In this document: one piece after another, positions 16,342 to 24,037 of the stretch
Layout of the letters: each line of letters begins with the position of its first letter
Position numbering within the stretch: the stretch's first letter is position 1
Assembly: GCA_035535055.1 (NCBI GenBank)
Contig: DATLQT010000044.1
Coordinates: 78,091 to 142,090, forward strand
Source: UBA6019 sp035535055
GTDB taxonomy: Bacteria; Chloroflexota; Dormibacteria; Dormibacterales; Dormibacteraceae
DNA length: 64,000 nucleotides
Direction: 5' to 3'
Translations under genes and position numbers: made by a program
Notes under the pieces: generated by a model
Told to the model about the DNA's origin: nothing
The model's database searches: none
Seen by the model: the letters and a program-made list of their open reading frames with translations, nothing else

Positions 16342-16547
16342 ACAACGCGCCCCAGCCCCCTCGCCGGCGCCATCGGGCGGTGATCCTGATCCTGATGATG
16401 CTGCTCGGCGTGGCCTTCGTCGTCTTCACCTTCCCGGGGCCCGCCGACCTGAACGGCCGGAGCCTGATCGCGCTCGGCGTCGCGGTCGCCGTCGCGGCGA
16501 TCGGCGGAATCGCTTTCTCCTGGGCCCGGTATTTCCCTCGTAGATGA
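16338..16547 (+). CDS. small two-TM membrane protein
   Basis: A 69-residue protein from TTG 16338: a Pro/Arg-rich cytoplasmic N-terminus (NNAPQPPRRRHR) and two hydrophobic helices separated by a short polar loop (GPADLNGRS). It overlaps both neighbours by 4 nt (TTGA upstream, ATGA downstream with fgd). That junction is why I choose the TTG rather than the upstream ATG inside the preceding gene. The function is unknown; position in the F420 operon is the only clue. Confidence 0.6.
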   Translation: MNNAPQPPRRRHRAVILILMMLLGVAFVVFTFPGPADLNGRSLIALGVAVAVAAIGGIAFSWARYFPRR

Positions 16548-17554
16548 AACTCAAGCTCGGATACAAGGCGTCGGCGGAGCAGTTCGGGCCCCAGGAGCTG
16601 CTCGATCTGGCAGTGATGGCGGAGGAGAAGGGGTTCGACAGCGTCTGGGTCTCCGACCACTACCAGCCCTTCCGCCACACCGACGGCCATGCGCCGTTCT
16701 CGCTCTCCTGGCTCGGCGCCGCCACCCAGCGAACCAGCCGGGTGACGCTCGGCACCAGCGTCCTCACGCCGACCTTCCGCTACCACCCCTCGATCGTGGC
16801 CCAGGCCTTCGCCACCCTCGACCGGCTCGCGCCGGGCCGGGTGATCCTCGGCGTCGGCACCGGGGAATCGATGAACGAGGTCCCGGTCACGGGAATGGAA
16901 TGGCCCGAGTTCAAGATCCGCTTCGGCCGTCTGCGGGAGTCGGTGGAGCTGATGCGGCGGCTCTGGAAGGAGGACTTCGTCACCTTCGACGGCGAGTACT
17001 TCCAGACCCGGGACGTCACCCTTTACGACAAGCCCGGAGGGGGCGCGGTCCCGATCTACGTCGGCGCCTCCGGCGAGGTGGCCGCGCGCTTTGCCGGCCG
17101 GGTGGCGGACGGCTTCATCTGCACCTCGGGCAAGGGGATGGAGCTCTACTCCGAAAAGCTGCTGCCGGCGGTTCGCGAAGGCGCGGAGAAGGCCGGCCGC
17201 GACTACGAGGCGATCGTCAAGACGATTGAGATGAAGGTCTCCTACGACCATGATCGCTCGCGGGCGATGGAGGACACCAAGCTCTGGGCCCCGCTGGCGC
17301 TGCCGGCCGAGGACAAGGCGGGCGTCGAGGACCCGCGCGAGCTGGAGAAGCGAGCGAAGGCGATCGAGGACCAGGCCCACCGCCGCTGGCTGGTCGCCGA
17401 CGACCCGGAGGAGCACCTCGAGCAGCTGCGACCCTACCTGGAGCTCGGCTTCGGGGAGCTGATCTTCCACTCGCCGACCGACCAGCAGGACCGCTTCCTC
17501 CAGCTCTACGGCGAGGAGATCCTGCCGCGGCTGCGCGAGCGGTGGGGGAAATGA
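16544..17554 (+). CDS. fgd: F420-dependent glucose-6-phosphate dehydrogenase
   Basis: A 336-residue luciferase-like (LLM) enzyme close to mycobacterial Fgd over its whole length: LKLGYKASAEQF at the start, LGTSVLTPTFRY, GVGTGESMNE and FICTSGKGMELYSEK. The proposed base histidine (H39 here) is in VSDHYQPF. The phosphate-binding lysines and arginine (SGKG, LEKRAKAI, HRRWLVA) are kept. The active-site tryptophan of Mycobacterium tuberculosis Fgd1 (W44) is phenylalanine here (F43). It oxidises glucose 6-phosphate to supply F420H2 and precedes the F420 synthesis genes. Confidence 0.9.
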   Translation: MKLKLGYKASAEQFGPQELLDLAVMAEEKGFDSVWVSDHYQPFRHTDGHAPFSLSWLGAATQRTSRVTLGTSVLTPTFRYHPSIVAQAFATLDRLAPGRVILGVGTGESMNEVPVTGMEWPEFKIRFGRLRESVELMRRLWKEDFVTFDGEYFQTRDVTLYDKPGGGAVPIYVGASGEVAARFAGRVADGFICTSGKGMELYSEKLLPAVREGAEKAGRDYEAIVKTIEMKVSYDHDRSRAMEDTKLWAPLALPAEDKAGVEDPRELEKRAKAIEDQAHRRWLVADDPEEHLEQLRPYLELGFGELIFHSPTDQQDRFLQLYGEEILPRLRERWGK

Positions 17555-18147
17555 CTACCCGCGTCGTCCTCCTGGTCAAGGACTTCGACCTCGCCAAGAG
17601 CCGGCTGAGCTCGGTGCTTGATGCGGCCGGGCGCAGGGTGGCCGCCGTCGACTTCGCCCGCACCGCGTTAGACGCGGTCGGCACCGGCGCGCTGGTCGTT
17701 GCCGGTTCCGACAACGCCGCGCGGCTTGCCGGCGAGGCGGGCAACGAGGTGGTCCTCGAGGAGCGCGCGGCCGGGCAGAACCCGGCGGCCGCCCTCGGCA
17801 TCGCGGAGGCCGGGCGGCGCGGCGCGGAGGCGGTCTTGGTCCTCTCCAGCGACCTGCCCCTGGTGCGTCCCGACGTCATCGAGAGGCTGCTCGCCCACGC
17901 CGACGCGCTGGCGCGCCCGGTGGTGGTCGCGGCGCCCGCGACGGGGCGGGGCGGGACCAACGCTCTCTACCTGGCGCCCCCCGACGCCATCGGCCTCCAC
18001 TTCGGAGACGACTCGCTGGCCAAGTTCGAGGCCGACGCGCGGGCCCGCGGAGTCCGTTTCGAGCTCTACGAATCGGAGGAGCTGGCCCTGGACGTCGACG
18101 AGCCCTCCGACCTCGACGCGCTCCGCGTGCGGCGGCGGGCTGGTTGA
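17551..18147 (+). CDS. cofC: 2-phospholactate/phosphoenolpyruvate guanylyltransferase
   Basis: 198 residues of the CofC/FbiD family, which activates phospholactate or PEP with GTP for F420 side-chain assembly. It shows the nucleotidyltransferase pattern VKDFDLAKSRL, LVLSSDLPLVRPD (metal-binding aspartate) and GRGGTNALYLAPPDAI, ending DVDEPSDLD. Which three-carbon acid is used cannot be told. ATG 17551 overlaps the fgd stop (ATGA); the GTG at 17542 is less likely. It is coupled to cofE by TTGA. Confidence 0.88.
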   Translation: MTTRVVLLVKDFDLAKSRLSSVLDAAGRRVAAVDFARTALDAVGTGALVVAGSDNAARLAGEAGNEVVLEERAAGQNPAAALGIAEAGRRGAEAVLVLSSDLPLVRPDVIERLLAHADALARPVVVAAPATGRGGTNALYLAPPDAIGLHFGDDSLAKFEADARARGVRFELYESEELALDVDEPSDLDALRVRRRAG

Positions 18148-18872
18148 TCGAGCTCCACCCCGTCACCGGGCTTCCCGAGATCGGGTCCGGCGTCGACCTC
18201 GCGGCGCTGATCTCCGAGCACACCGAGCTTCGCGATGGCGACATCCTGGTGGTCGCCCAGAAGGTTGTGTCCAAGGCCGAGGGCCGGCTCCGCGACATGC
18301 GGACCATCGAGCCTTCCGAGCAGGCGAAGGAAATCGCGATCCGCAACGGGGCCGACCCCCGCCAGGTCCAGGCCGTGATCGACGAGAGCGTCCGCTTGGT
18401 CCGGACCGAGCGGGTGATCATCGCCGAGACCCGCCACGGCTTCATCTGCGCCAACGCGGGGGTCGACCACAGCAACGTCCCCGGCGGCGAGATCCTCTGC
18501 CTGCTGCCGGTCGACCCCGACGCCAGCGCCGCAGCGCTCCGCGAGCGCCTCCGCGAGGTCACCGGGAAGACCGTGGCGGTGATTGTCTCCGACACCTTTG
18601 GGCGCGCCTGGCGGATCGGGATCGCGAACGTCGCCCTGGGCGTCGCCGGCATGCCCGCGGTGGTGGACTACCGGGGCCGGGACGACGACTTCGGCCGGAC
18701 CATGGTAGGCACCGTGGTAGCCATCAGCGACGAGCTGGCCGGCGCCGCCGAGCTGGCGATGGGAAAGACCGACCGGGTGCCGGTGGTGGTTATCCGCGGC
18801 TACCGGGCCGAGGGCGAGCCGGGCGACGGCCGGTCGCTGGTCCGGCCGGCAGCGGAGGACATGTTCCGCTGA
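18144..18872 (+). CDS. cofE: coenzyme F420-0:L-glutamate ligase
   Basis: 242 residues of the gamma-glutamyl ligase that adds glutamates to F420-0. Blocks seen are DILVVAQKVVSKAEG, ETRHGFICANAGVDHSN, VIVSDTFGRAWR and GVAGMPAVVDYRG. It lacks the C-terminal nitroreductase-like domain fused in actinobacterial FbiB, so it is the archaeal-style single-domain form. The start is TTG 18144, overlapping cofC by TTGA. The next gene overlaps its stop by CTGA. Confidence 0.9.
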   Translation: MIELHPVTGLPEIGSGVDLAALISEHTELRDGDILVVAQKVVSKAEGRLRDMRTIEPSEQAKEIAIRNGADPRQVQAVIDESVRLVRTERVIIAETRHGFICANAGVDHSNVPGGEILCLLPVDPDASAAALRERLREVTGKTVAVIVSDTFGRAWRIGIANVALGVAGMPAVVDYRGRDDDFGRTMVGTVVAISDELAGAAELAMGKTDRVPVVVIRGYRAEGEPGDGRSLVRPAAEDMFR

Positions 18873-19777
18873 AGGTCGTCCTGCTCTCCGGCGGCACCGG
18901 CGGGGCGATGCTGGCGGAGGGGCTCTACGCGGCCCTGCCGCCCGATTCGCTCACTGTCATCACCAACACCGCCGACGACCTCGAGCTCTACGGGCTCTCG
19001 ATCAGCCCCGACACCGACGCCGTCCTCTACCGGCTGGCGGGCGTCTTCAACGAGGAGGCGCACTGGGGCGTGGCCGGGGAGAGCTTCCACATGCTGGAGA
19101 TGCTGAAGCGGTACGGCGACGAACCCTGGTTCGGGCTCGGCGACCGCGACCTCGCCACCCACCTGCTGCGGACCTCGCTCCTGGCGGCGGGCGAGGGCGC
19201 CGCCGCGGTCACCGCCGGCCTCGCCGGCCGGCTCGGCCTGCACGCCCGCGTCATCCCGATGACCGAGCAGCGGGTGCGCAGCATCCTGGCCACCGACAGC
19301 GGGCGGCTGGAACTGCAGGAATACTTCGTCCGCGAGCGCCAGCTGCCCAAGGTGATGGCGGTGGAGTTCGACGGCCTGGCCGACGCTGTTCCCGCCCCGG
19401 GGGTTGCCGAGGCCCTGGCCGAGGCCGATAGGGTGATCATCGGGCCCTCCAACCCGGCCATCAGCATCGAGCCGATCATCGCGGTGGCCGGACACCTCCT
19501 CGACCGGACCAGGACGGCGGCGGTGACGCCGATCGTCGCCGGCGCGGCCCTCAAGGGCCCGACGGTCGAGATGCTGCGCGGGCTCGGTCGGGAGGCGACC
19601 CCGCTCGGCGTCGCCCGCGGATACAGGGACCAAGCCGGCACCTTCGTGCTCGACCACCGCGACGCGGCCCAGGCGCCCGCCATCCACGAGCTGGGCCTCG
19701 AGGTCGTGATCCTCGACACGGTGATGGGCGGCCCCGAGGGCAGGCGCCGGCTCGCGGAGGAGGTACTCCAGCAATGA
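18869..19777 (+). CDS. cofD: 2-phospho-L-lactate transferase, CTG start
   Basis: 302 residues of CofD/FbiA, transferring the phospholactyl (or phosphoenolpyruvyl) group to FO. The family start VVLLSGGTGGAML, TNTADDLELYG, SISPDTDAVLY and IIGPSNPAISIEPI are all present. CTG 18869 directly precedes KVVLLSGG and overlaps the cofE stop as CTGA, in register with the other 4-nt junctions of this operon. No ATG, GTG or TTG is available near the conserved N-terminus. The stop overlaps the next ATG. Confidence 0.9.
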   Translation: MKVVLLSGGTGGAMLAEGLYAALPPDSLTVITNTADDLELYGLSISPDTDAVLYRLAGVFNEEAHWGVAGESFHMLEMLKRYGDEPWFGLGDRDLATHLLRTSLLAAGEGAAAVTAGLAGRLGLHARVIPMTEQRVRSILATDSGRLELQEYFVRERQLPKVMAVEFDGLADAVPAPGVAEALAEADRVIIGPSNPAISIEPIIAVAGHLLDRTRTAAVTPIVAGAALKGPTVEMLRGLGREATPLGVARGYRDQAGTFVLDHRDAAQAPAIHELGLEVVILDTVMGGPEGRRRLAEEVLQQ

Positions 19778-20580
19778 GATTCGGAGTCGCCGTCCCGATG
19801 GCCGCCGACCCGCTCCCTCTGGCGCAGATGGCCGAGGAGCTGGGCTTCGACACCGTCTACGTCTCCGACCACGTGGTGCCGCCGGTCTCCGCCGCCCGGT
19901 ACGGCCGCAACCTCGAGTCGCTGACGGTGCTGGCCGCGATCGCCGCCGTCACCAGCACCGTCCGGGTCGGCAGCTCGGTGATCGTGGTCCCCCTCCGTGA
20001 GCCGGTCCTCTTCGCCAAGCAGATCGCCACCATCGACCTCCTCAGCGGCGGCCGGCTGGTGCTCGGCGTCGGCGCCGGCTGGGTGGAGGGAGAGTTCACC
20101 AACGTCGGCCTCGACTTCAGGACCCGCGGTGCCCGCACCGACGAGGCGATCCGGCTCCTCCGCCACCTGTTCAGCGGTTCGCAAGAGCCGTTCCGCGGCC
20201 GCTTCACGACCCTCGAGGACTTCGTCTTCGCGCCGCTGCCGCCCCAGGGCGCGAGGCTGCCGATCCTGGTCGGCGGCCACTCGCCGGCCGCGATCCGCCG
20301 GGCGGCGACGATGGCCGACCGCTACCAGCCGACCTTCGTCCCACCGGAGGAGTTCGCCCGCCTCCGGACGGCGGTGATCGCTGAGGCCAGAGGTCGCCCG
20401 ATTGAGTTCGGCTGCCGGATCGCGATCAGGCCCGAGCAGACGATGGACGAGGTGATCGAGGCGGTGCGCGCCTACGAGGCGGAAGGGGTCGAGGAGATGA
20501 CGCTCGGGTTGATGCCGGGGACAGCCTCGGGCGAGCGGCTGCGCGAGATCGGCGAGAGGGTAATCCCGGCCTTCGCCTGA
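19774..20580 (+). CDS. LLM-class F420-dependent oxidoreductase
   Basis: A 268-residue luciferase-like protein. It opens RFGVAVPMAADPLPLAQMAEELGFD and has YVSDHVVPP, GSSVIVVPLREPV, LLSGGRLVLGVGAGW and ILVGGHSPAA, the pattern of the subfamily that binds F420 rather than FMN. The substrate is unknown. It closes the F420 operon and overlaps cofD by ATGA, so cofactor supply and a user are encoded together. Confidence 0.85.
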   Translation: MRFGVAVPMAADPLPLAQMAEELGFDTVYVSDHVVPPVSAARYGRNLESLTVLAAIAAVTSTVRVGSSVIVVPLREPVLFAKQIATIDLLSGGRLVLGVGAGWVEGEFTNVGLDFRTRGARTDEAIRLLRHLFSGSQEPFRGRFTTLEDFVFAPLPPQGARLPILVGGHSPAAIRRAATMADRYQPTFVPPEEFARLRTAVIAEARGRPIEFGCRIAIRPEQTMDEVIEAVRAYEAEGVEEMTLGLMPGTASGERLREIGERVIPAFA

Positions 20581-20586
20581 TATACC
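20581..20586 (+). promoter_or_regulatory. -10 box of the beta-propeller gene
   Basis: TATACC immediately after the LLM gene stop, 8 nt before GTG 20595. It separates this gene from the coupled F420 operon. Confidence 0.5.
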
Positions 20587-20594
20587 TGCACACC

Positions 20595-21470
20595 GTGACC
20601 GGCAACGCGATCGGCCGCGCTGTTGCCATCGCCCTGGCGACCCTGGTCGTGTTCGGGCTCGTCTTCCTGCGGGAGGCGACCAGCCCCAGCGGCGAGGGCT
20701 ACTGGAGCGCGATTGCTCCGGCGCCCAGCGGCGACCTCTACCTGGCTGACGAAGGCCACCGGGAGCTGCGGCTGATCCATGCCGCCGGTGGTTGGACCCG
20801 GCTGGCCTCGACCCCGCCCGGCATCTACCGCGCGCTCGCCGTCAGCGGGTCGAACATGCTGCTGGCGACCGAGGGGAAGCTATATCAGTCGAACGACACC
20901 GGCTTTCGGTGGCGGGCGGTGCTGAACGGCCGCTTCACAGCGGTGACCGTTCTCGGGCAGTGGGAGCTGGCCGGCGCCTGGGCCGACGGGCTCTACCTGA
21001 GCGACGACTCCGGCGCGACCTGGACTAGGGCGATGGTGCCGGCCGGCGACACCGAGTTCGAGGCGTTGATCCCCAAGGGGTTCGCGGCGACCCTGCTCGG
21101 TCTTCTCCACTCGACCGATGGCGGGCGAACATGGACCCACGTGAGCGGCATCCCGGATCGCATCACCGCCCTCGACTACGTCGGCGCGGGGAGCGTGGTC
21201 CGCGCGGGTGATTGGCGCGGCGCCACCTGGCTTTACGATCCGGCGAGCGGGCTGGTCACCCGGGGAGCCAATTATTCCGGTGGGATTGAGTCGCTCGACG
21301 GCGTCATCGCCACCACCGACGGCGTCTACCCGGATGGGCCGGGGCCGCTACACGGCCGGGAGGTGACCCGGGTCGTGAGGAGCGTCGACACCTACTACGC
21401 CGCCGCGGCTCGCGGGCCGATCTACCGCTCTGCCGACGGCCTCAATTGGAGCCTCGCCTACCAGGGCTGA
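20595..21470 (+). CDS. membrane-anchored BNR/YCF48-type beta-propeller protein
   Basis: 291 residues. An N-terminal hydrophobic segment (residues 6-26) acts as signal anchor, so the rest lies outside the membrane. The body has repeated Asp-box-like strands: YQSNDTGFRWRAV, YLSDDSGATWTR, LHSTDGGRTWTH and YRSADGLNWS. These mark a sialidase/YCF48-like propeller, a fold used for binding or assembly rather than a specific reaction. GTG 20595 is chosen. The last 123 nt overlap the convergent GT87 gene. Confidence 0.7.
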   Translation: MTGNAIGRAVAIALATLVVFGLVFLREATSPSGEGYWSAIAPAPSGDLYLADEGHRELRLIHAAGGWTRLASTPPGIYRALAVSGSNMLLATEGKLYQSNDTGFRWRAVLNGRFTAVTVLGQWELAGAWADGLYLSDDSGATWTRAMVPAGDTEFEALIPKGFAATLLGLLHSTDGGRTWTHVSGIPDRITALDYVGAGSVVRAGDWRGATWLYDPASGLVTRGANYSGGIESLDGVIATTDGVYPDGPGPLHGREVTRVVRSVDTYYAAAARGPIYRSADGLNWSLAYQG

Positions 21471-22661
21471 GGCGAGCGCGAGCAGGAAGAGCATCACCAC
21501 CAGGTCGAGATAGTTGGGAGAGAGCACGCGGCCGAAGGCGAAGGCGATTAACGCCTCGCCGCCGAGCCAGACCCAGAAGTGGGTCCACGACCAGCGCCGG
21601 CGGAGGTCCCGGAGGGCGAGTGCCAGGAGGATCACGAGGAGCGGCGCCTGGACCTGGGCGCTCGGGAAGTAGTCCCACCGGTTCCCGATCACGCCCAGCT
21701 GGAGCAGGATGCCCTGCAGGCCCAGACCCCGGATCGGGTAGGCGTCGACGCCGGAGCCGTAGAAGAACCCCGCGGTCCCGGCCAGGAACGCGGCCGGGTT
21801 CCAAAGGAAGAAGGGCAGGACTGTGATCATCAGCAGCGCGGCGCCGGCGGACGTCAGCTTCAGCAGCAGCCGGCGCTCCAGGTGGAAGACAGCGTAGATC
21901 GCCAGCAGCGGTAAGAAGAGGATCGCCTGCTGCTTCATCGCCAGCGCCAGTCCGAGCATCACGCCCGCCCAGACCACCCGGCCGCGGCGCAGCATCCCGA
22001 TCCCCGCCAGCGCCGGCGCCAGGAAGAAGAGGTCGTTGAGCAGGTAGAAGAAGTCGAGCTGGAAGAGGGGGCTAAGGGTGACCACGATCAGCGCGGCCTC
22101 CTTCTCGGCACGGCTGCGACCGAGCGACCAGGCCGCCGCGGCCAGCGCCAAGAGGCCGGGCAGGAAGAGCCAGCTGAAGTTGGCGCGGTCGCTGTGGAGC
22201 AGGCGGACCGGCACGTCGAGGATCGCCATCCCGGGCATGTACACGTAGCGGACGAGGCCGAAGTTGACCGGCACGTCGGAGAGGTAGAAGGCCCGCATCG
22301 GTGTGTTGAGGAAGTCGCCGACGTAGGGATCGTGGCCGCTCAGCAGGCGATCGGCGGCGGCGTCGTTGAGCAGCACGCCGTCGATGATCGATGCGTTGGG
22401 CGGCTGCGCTACCACCAGCAGCAACTGGGGCAGGAAGAGCAGCAGGAAGACCAGCGCGCCGAGGGTCGCCAGCCGCAGCCGGGGCGAGGCGCCGGTCCGC
22501 AGGTAACCCGCCACCGTCAGGACGACCGACAGGACCGCGACGACGATGCCCAGCCAGCCCAGTCCGAGGAGGCCGAAGACGACGGCCGCGCCGATCGCAT
22601 CGACGACCACGAAGGCGAGCAGCAGGCCGCCGACGTCGAGCCGCCGGAGGATCTTCAGCAA
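21348..22661 (-). CDS. GT87 (DUF2029) family polyprenyl-phosphate-dependent mannosyltransferase-like protein
   Basis: A 437-residue membrane protein with about ten hydrophobic helices. A first extracytoplasmic loop is rich in Asp and aromatic residues (NDAAADRLLSGHDPYVGDF), as in GT-C glycosyltransferases; FLLNDLFFLAP-type and AMKQQAILFLPLL segments fit GT87. It probably transfers mannose from a lipid donor on the outer face of the membrane. The last 40 residues are hydrophilic and overlap the propeller gene, so the true functional C-terminus may be shorter. Confidence 0.72.
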   Translation of the reverse strand: MLKILRRLDVGGLLLAFVVVDAIGAAVVFGLLGLGWLGIVVAVLSVVLTVAGYLRTGASPRLRLATLGALVFLLLFLPQLLLVVAQPPNASIIDGVLLNDAAADRLLSGHDPYVGDFLNTPMRAFYLSDVPVNFGLVRYVYMPGMAILDVPVRLLHSDRANFSWLFLPGLLALAAAAWSLGRSRAEKEAALIVVTLSPLFQLDFFYLLNDLFFLAPALAGIGMLRRGRVVWAGVMLGLALAMKQQAILFLPLLAIYAVFHLERRLLLKLTSAGAALLMITVLPFFLWNPAAFLAGTAGFFYGSGVDAYPIRGLGLQGILLQLGVIGNRWDYFPSAQVQAPLLVILLALALRDLRRRWSWTHFWVWLGGEALIAFAFGRVLSPNYLDLVVMLFLLALASALVGEAPIEAVGRAVDRPASRGGVVGVDAPHDPGHLPAV

Positions 22662-22739
22662 GGTGACGAACGAGGTCGGCTAGAAACCGGCGGCGGACAC
22701 CGAATCAGTGAAGTGCAGTCGACCTCTTTCGCCAGCTTG

Positions 22740-23561
22740 CTAGGTGGCTTTGGAGCCGATCATGAAGATGATTCCGAGGAGGATCACCAGCAGCGCGGCC
22801 ACCAGGCCCGCGTAGCTGACTATCACCTGGGCCAATGATTCCTGGCCCGGCTCCCCATCGTCTTCGTCCTCGTCAGCCTCGTCGCTTTCCTTCTTCCTGC
22901 CCTTGCGGCCCTCGTCGATCCGGGTGCGCTCGGCGGTGCCGAGCTCCCAGCCTGCCTTGGTCTTCGAAACGGAGGCCGCCTCCGCGGTGGTCCCGTCTCC
23001 CGTGGCGGAGGCCTTCTCGGGCTGGACGATCTCCCACGAGGCCTTGCCGCCCGCCGCTGGAGGCGGGGGCTCGGGCGCCGGTGGCTGCGGAGCCGGTGGC
23101 TCGGGCGCGGGCGGTTCGTAGATCGGCTCGACGACCGGTCGCTCTGGGGGCGGCGGTGCGGGGGCTGCGGGCGCTGGTTGGGCGGGCGGTTCGGGCGGCG
23201 TGTAGGCAGGCTGCTGGGGCGCAGAGGTCTCCCAGGCGGACTCGGTGGGCGCGAGCGGCGAGATGGTGGCCGAACTCGAGGGCTGCGCCGGCGGGGCGCT
23301 CGCGGCCGCGGCCGCGGCCGACGCCGCTGCCGCTGCCTGCTGGGAGGCGGCCTGCTCTGCGGCCTCCTTCTCCTGGGCGGCCTTCTCGGCGGCCGCCTTG
23401 GCGGCGGTCGCGCGCTCGCGTGCCTTCTTCAGGTCGCGCTCGCGCTGCTCGCGGAGGGTCCGGTACATCGACTTGCGGCTTTTCGCCCTGCCCCGGAGCA
23501 CGTAGAAGGCCGCCACCACTCCGAGAAGGGCCAGGACCGGTCCGATCGCGAGCGGGTTCAT
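22740..23561 (-). CDS. proline/alanine-rich two-TM protein with WE motifs
   Basis: 273 residues: an N-terminal helix (residues 5-22), a basic stretch and Ala/Glu coiled coil (about 25-75), a long Pro/Ala linker, a Lys/Glu/Asp segment and a C-terminal helix. Three short Trp-Glu motifs are spaced through it (SAWETS, ASWEIV, AGWELG). I recognise no family. The layout suggests a cell-envelope scaffold with peptide-like binding motifs. ATG 23561 is 10 nt after a perfect TATAAT. Confidence 0.6.
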   Translation of the reverse strand: MNPLAIGPVLALLGVVAAFYVLRGRAKSRKSMYRTLREQRERDLKKARERATAAKAAAEKAAQEKEAAEQAASQQAAAAASAAAAAASAPPAQPSSSATISPLAPTESAWETSAPQQPAYTPPEPPAQPAPAAPAPPPPERPVVEPIYEPPAPEPPAPQPPAPEPPPPAAGGKASWEIVQPEKASATGDGTTAEAASVSKTKAGWELGTAERTRIDEGRKGRKKESDEADEDEDDGEPGQESLAQVIVSYAGLVAALLVILLGIIFMIGSKAT

Positions 23562-23571
23562 TGAGGCTGCG

Positions 23572-23577
23572 ATTATA
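23572..23577 (-). promoter_or_regulatory. perfect TATAAT -10 box of the proline-rich gene
   Basis: TATAAT on the minus strand, 10 nt before ATG 23561. It overlaps the opposite-strand promoter of yqeY, so the two genes may compete for polymerase. Confidence 0.6.
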
Positions 23578-23581
23578 GGTT
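23576..23581 (+). promoter_or_regulatory. -10 box of yqeY
   Basis: TAGGTT 6 nt before ATG 23588, or TATAGG 8 nt before it. It overlaps the divergent TATAAT. Confidence 0.45.
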
Positions 23582-23587
23582 CCGCGG

Positions 23588-24037
23588 ATGAGCCTGTTCC
23601 AGAAGATCGAAGACGACCTCGCCGACGCCCGGAGGCGCTCGGACCAGGTTGCGCTGGCGAGCCTCGGACTGCTCAAGAGCGAGGTCGTGAACGCCAGCAA
23701 GGAGGCTGGGTTCAAGGGGTCGATCGACGACGCCCTGGTGATCGGCGTTGCCCGCAAGGAGCTGAAGCGCCGGCAGGAGTCGGCCGACGCCTACTCCGGC
23801 GCCGGGCGAGTGGAGGCGGCGGCGCGGGAGCTGGCCGCGGCCGACGTGATCAGGCCTTTCCTGCCCGCCCAGCTGTCCGCGGAGGAGCTGGAGGCCGAGC
23901 TGAGGAAGATCATCGACGACGTCAGGCCGTCGGGTCCGTCGGGCTTCGGGATGGTCATGAAGGAGGCCAACCTGCGGCTGGCCGGGCGCGCCCCGGGCGG
24001 GGAGATCGCGGCCACCGCCAAACGGCTGCTTGGCTAG
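23588..24037 (+). CDS. yqeY: GatB/YqeY domain protein
   Basis: 149 residues, matching YqeY along its length: LFQKIEDDLADARR, LGLLKSEVVNASKE, ARKELKRRQESADAY, ELAAADVIRPFLPAQLS and GMVMKEANLRLAG. The fold is shared with the tail of GatB amidotransferase and binds tRNA-like partners, but the cellular role is unsettled. It overlaps the endonuclease III start by 8 nt. Confidence 0.88.
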   Translation: MSLFQKIEDDLADARRRSDQVALASLGLLKSEVVNASKEAGFKGSIDDALVIGVARKELKRRQESADAYSGAGRVEAAARELAAADVIRPFLPAQLSAEELEAELRKIIDDVRPSGPSGFGMVMKEANLRLAGRAPGGEIAATAKRLLG

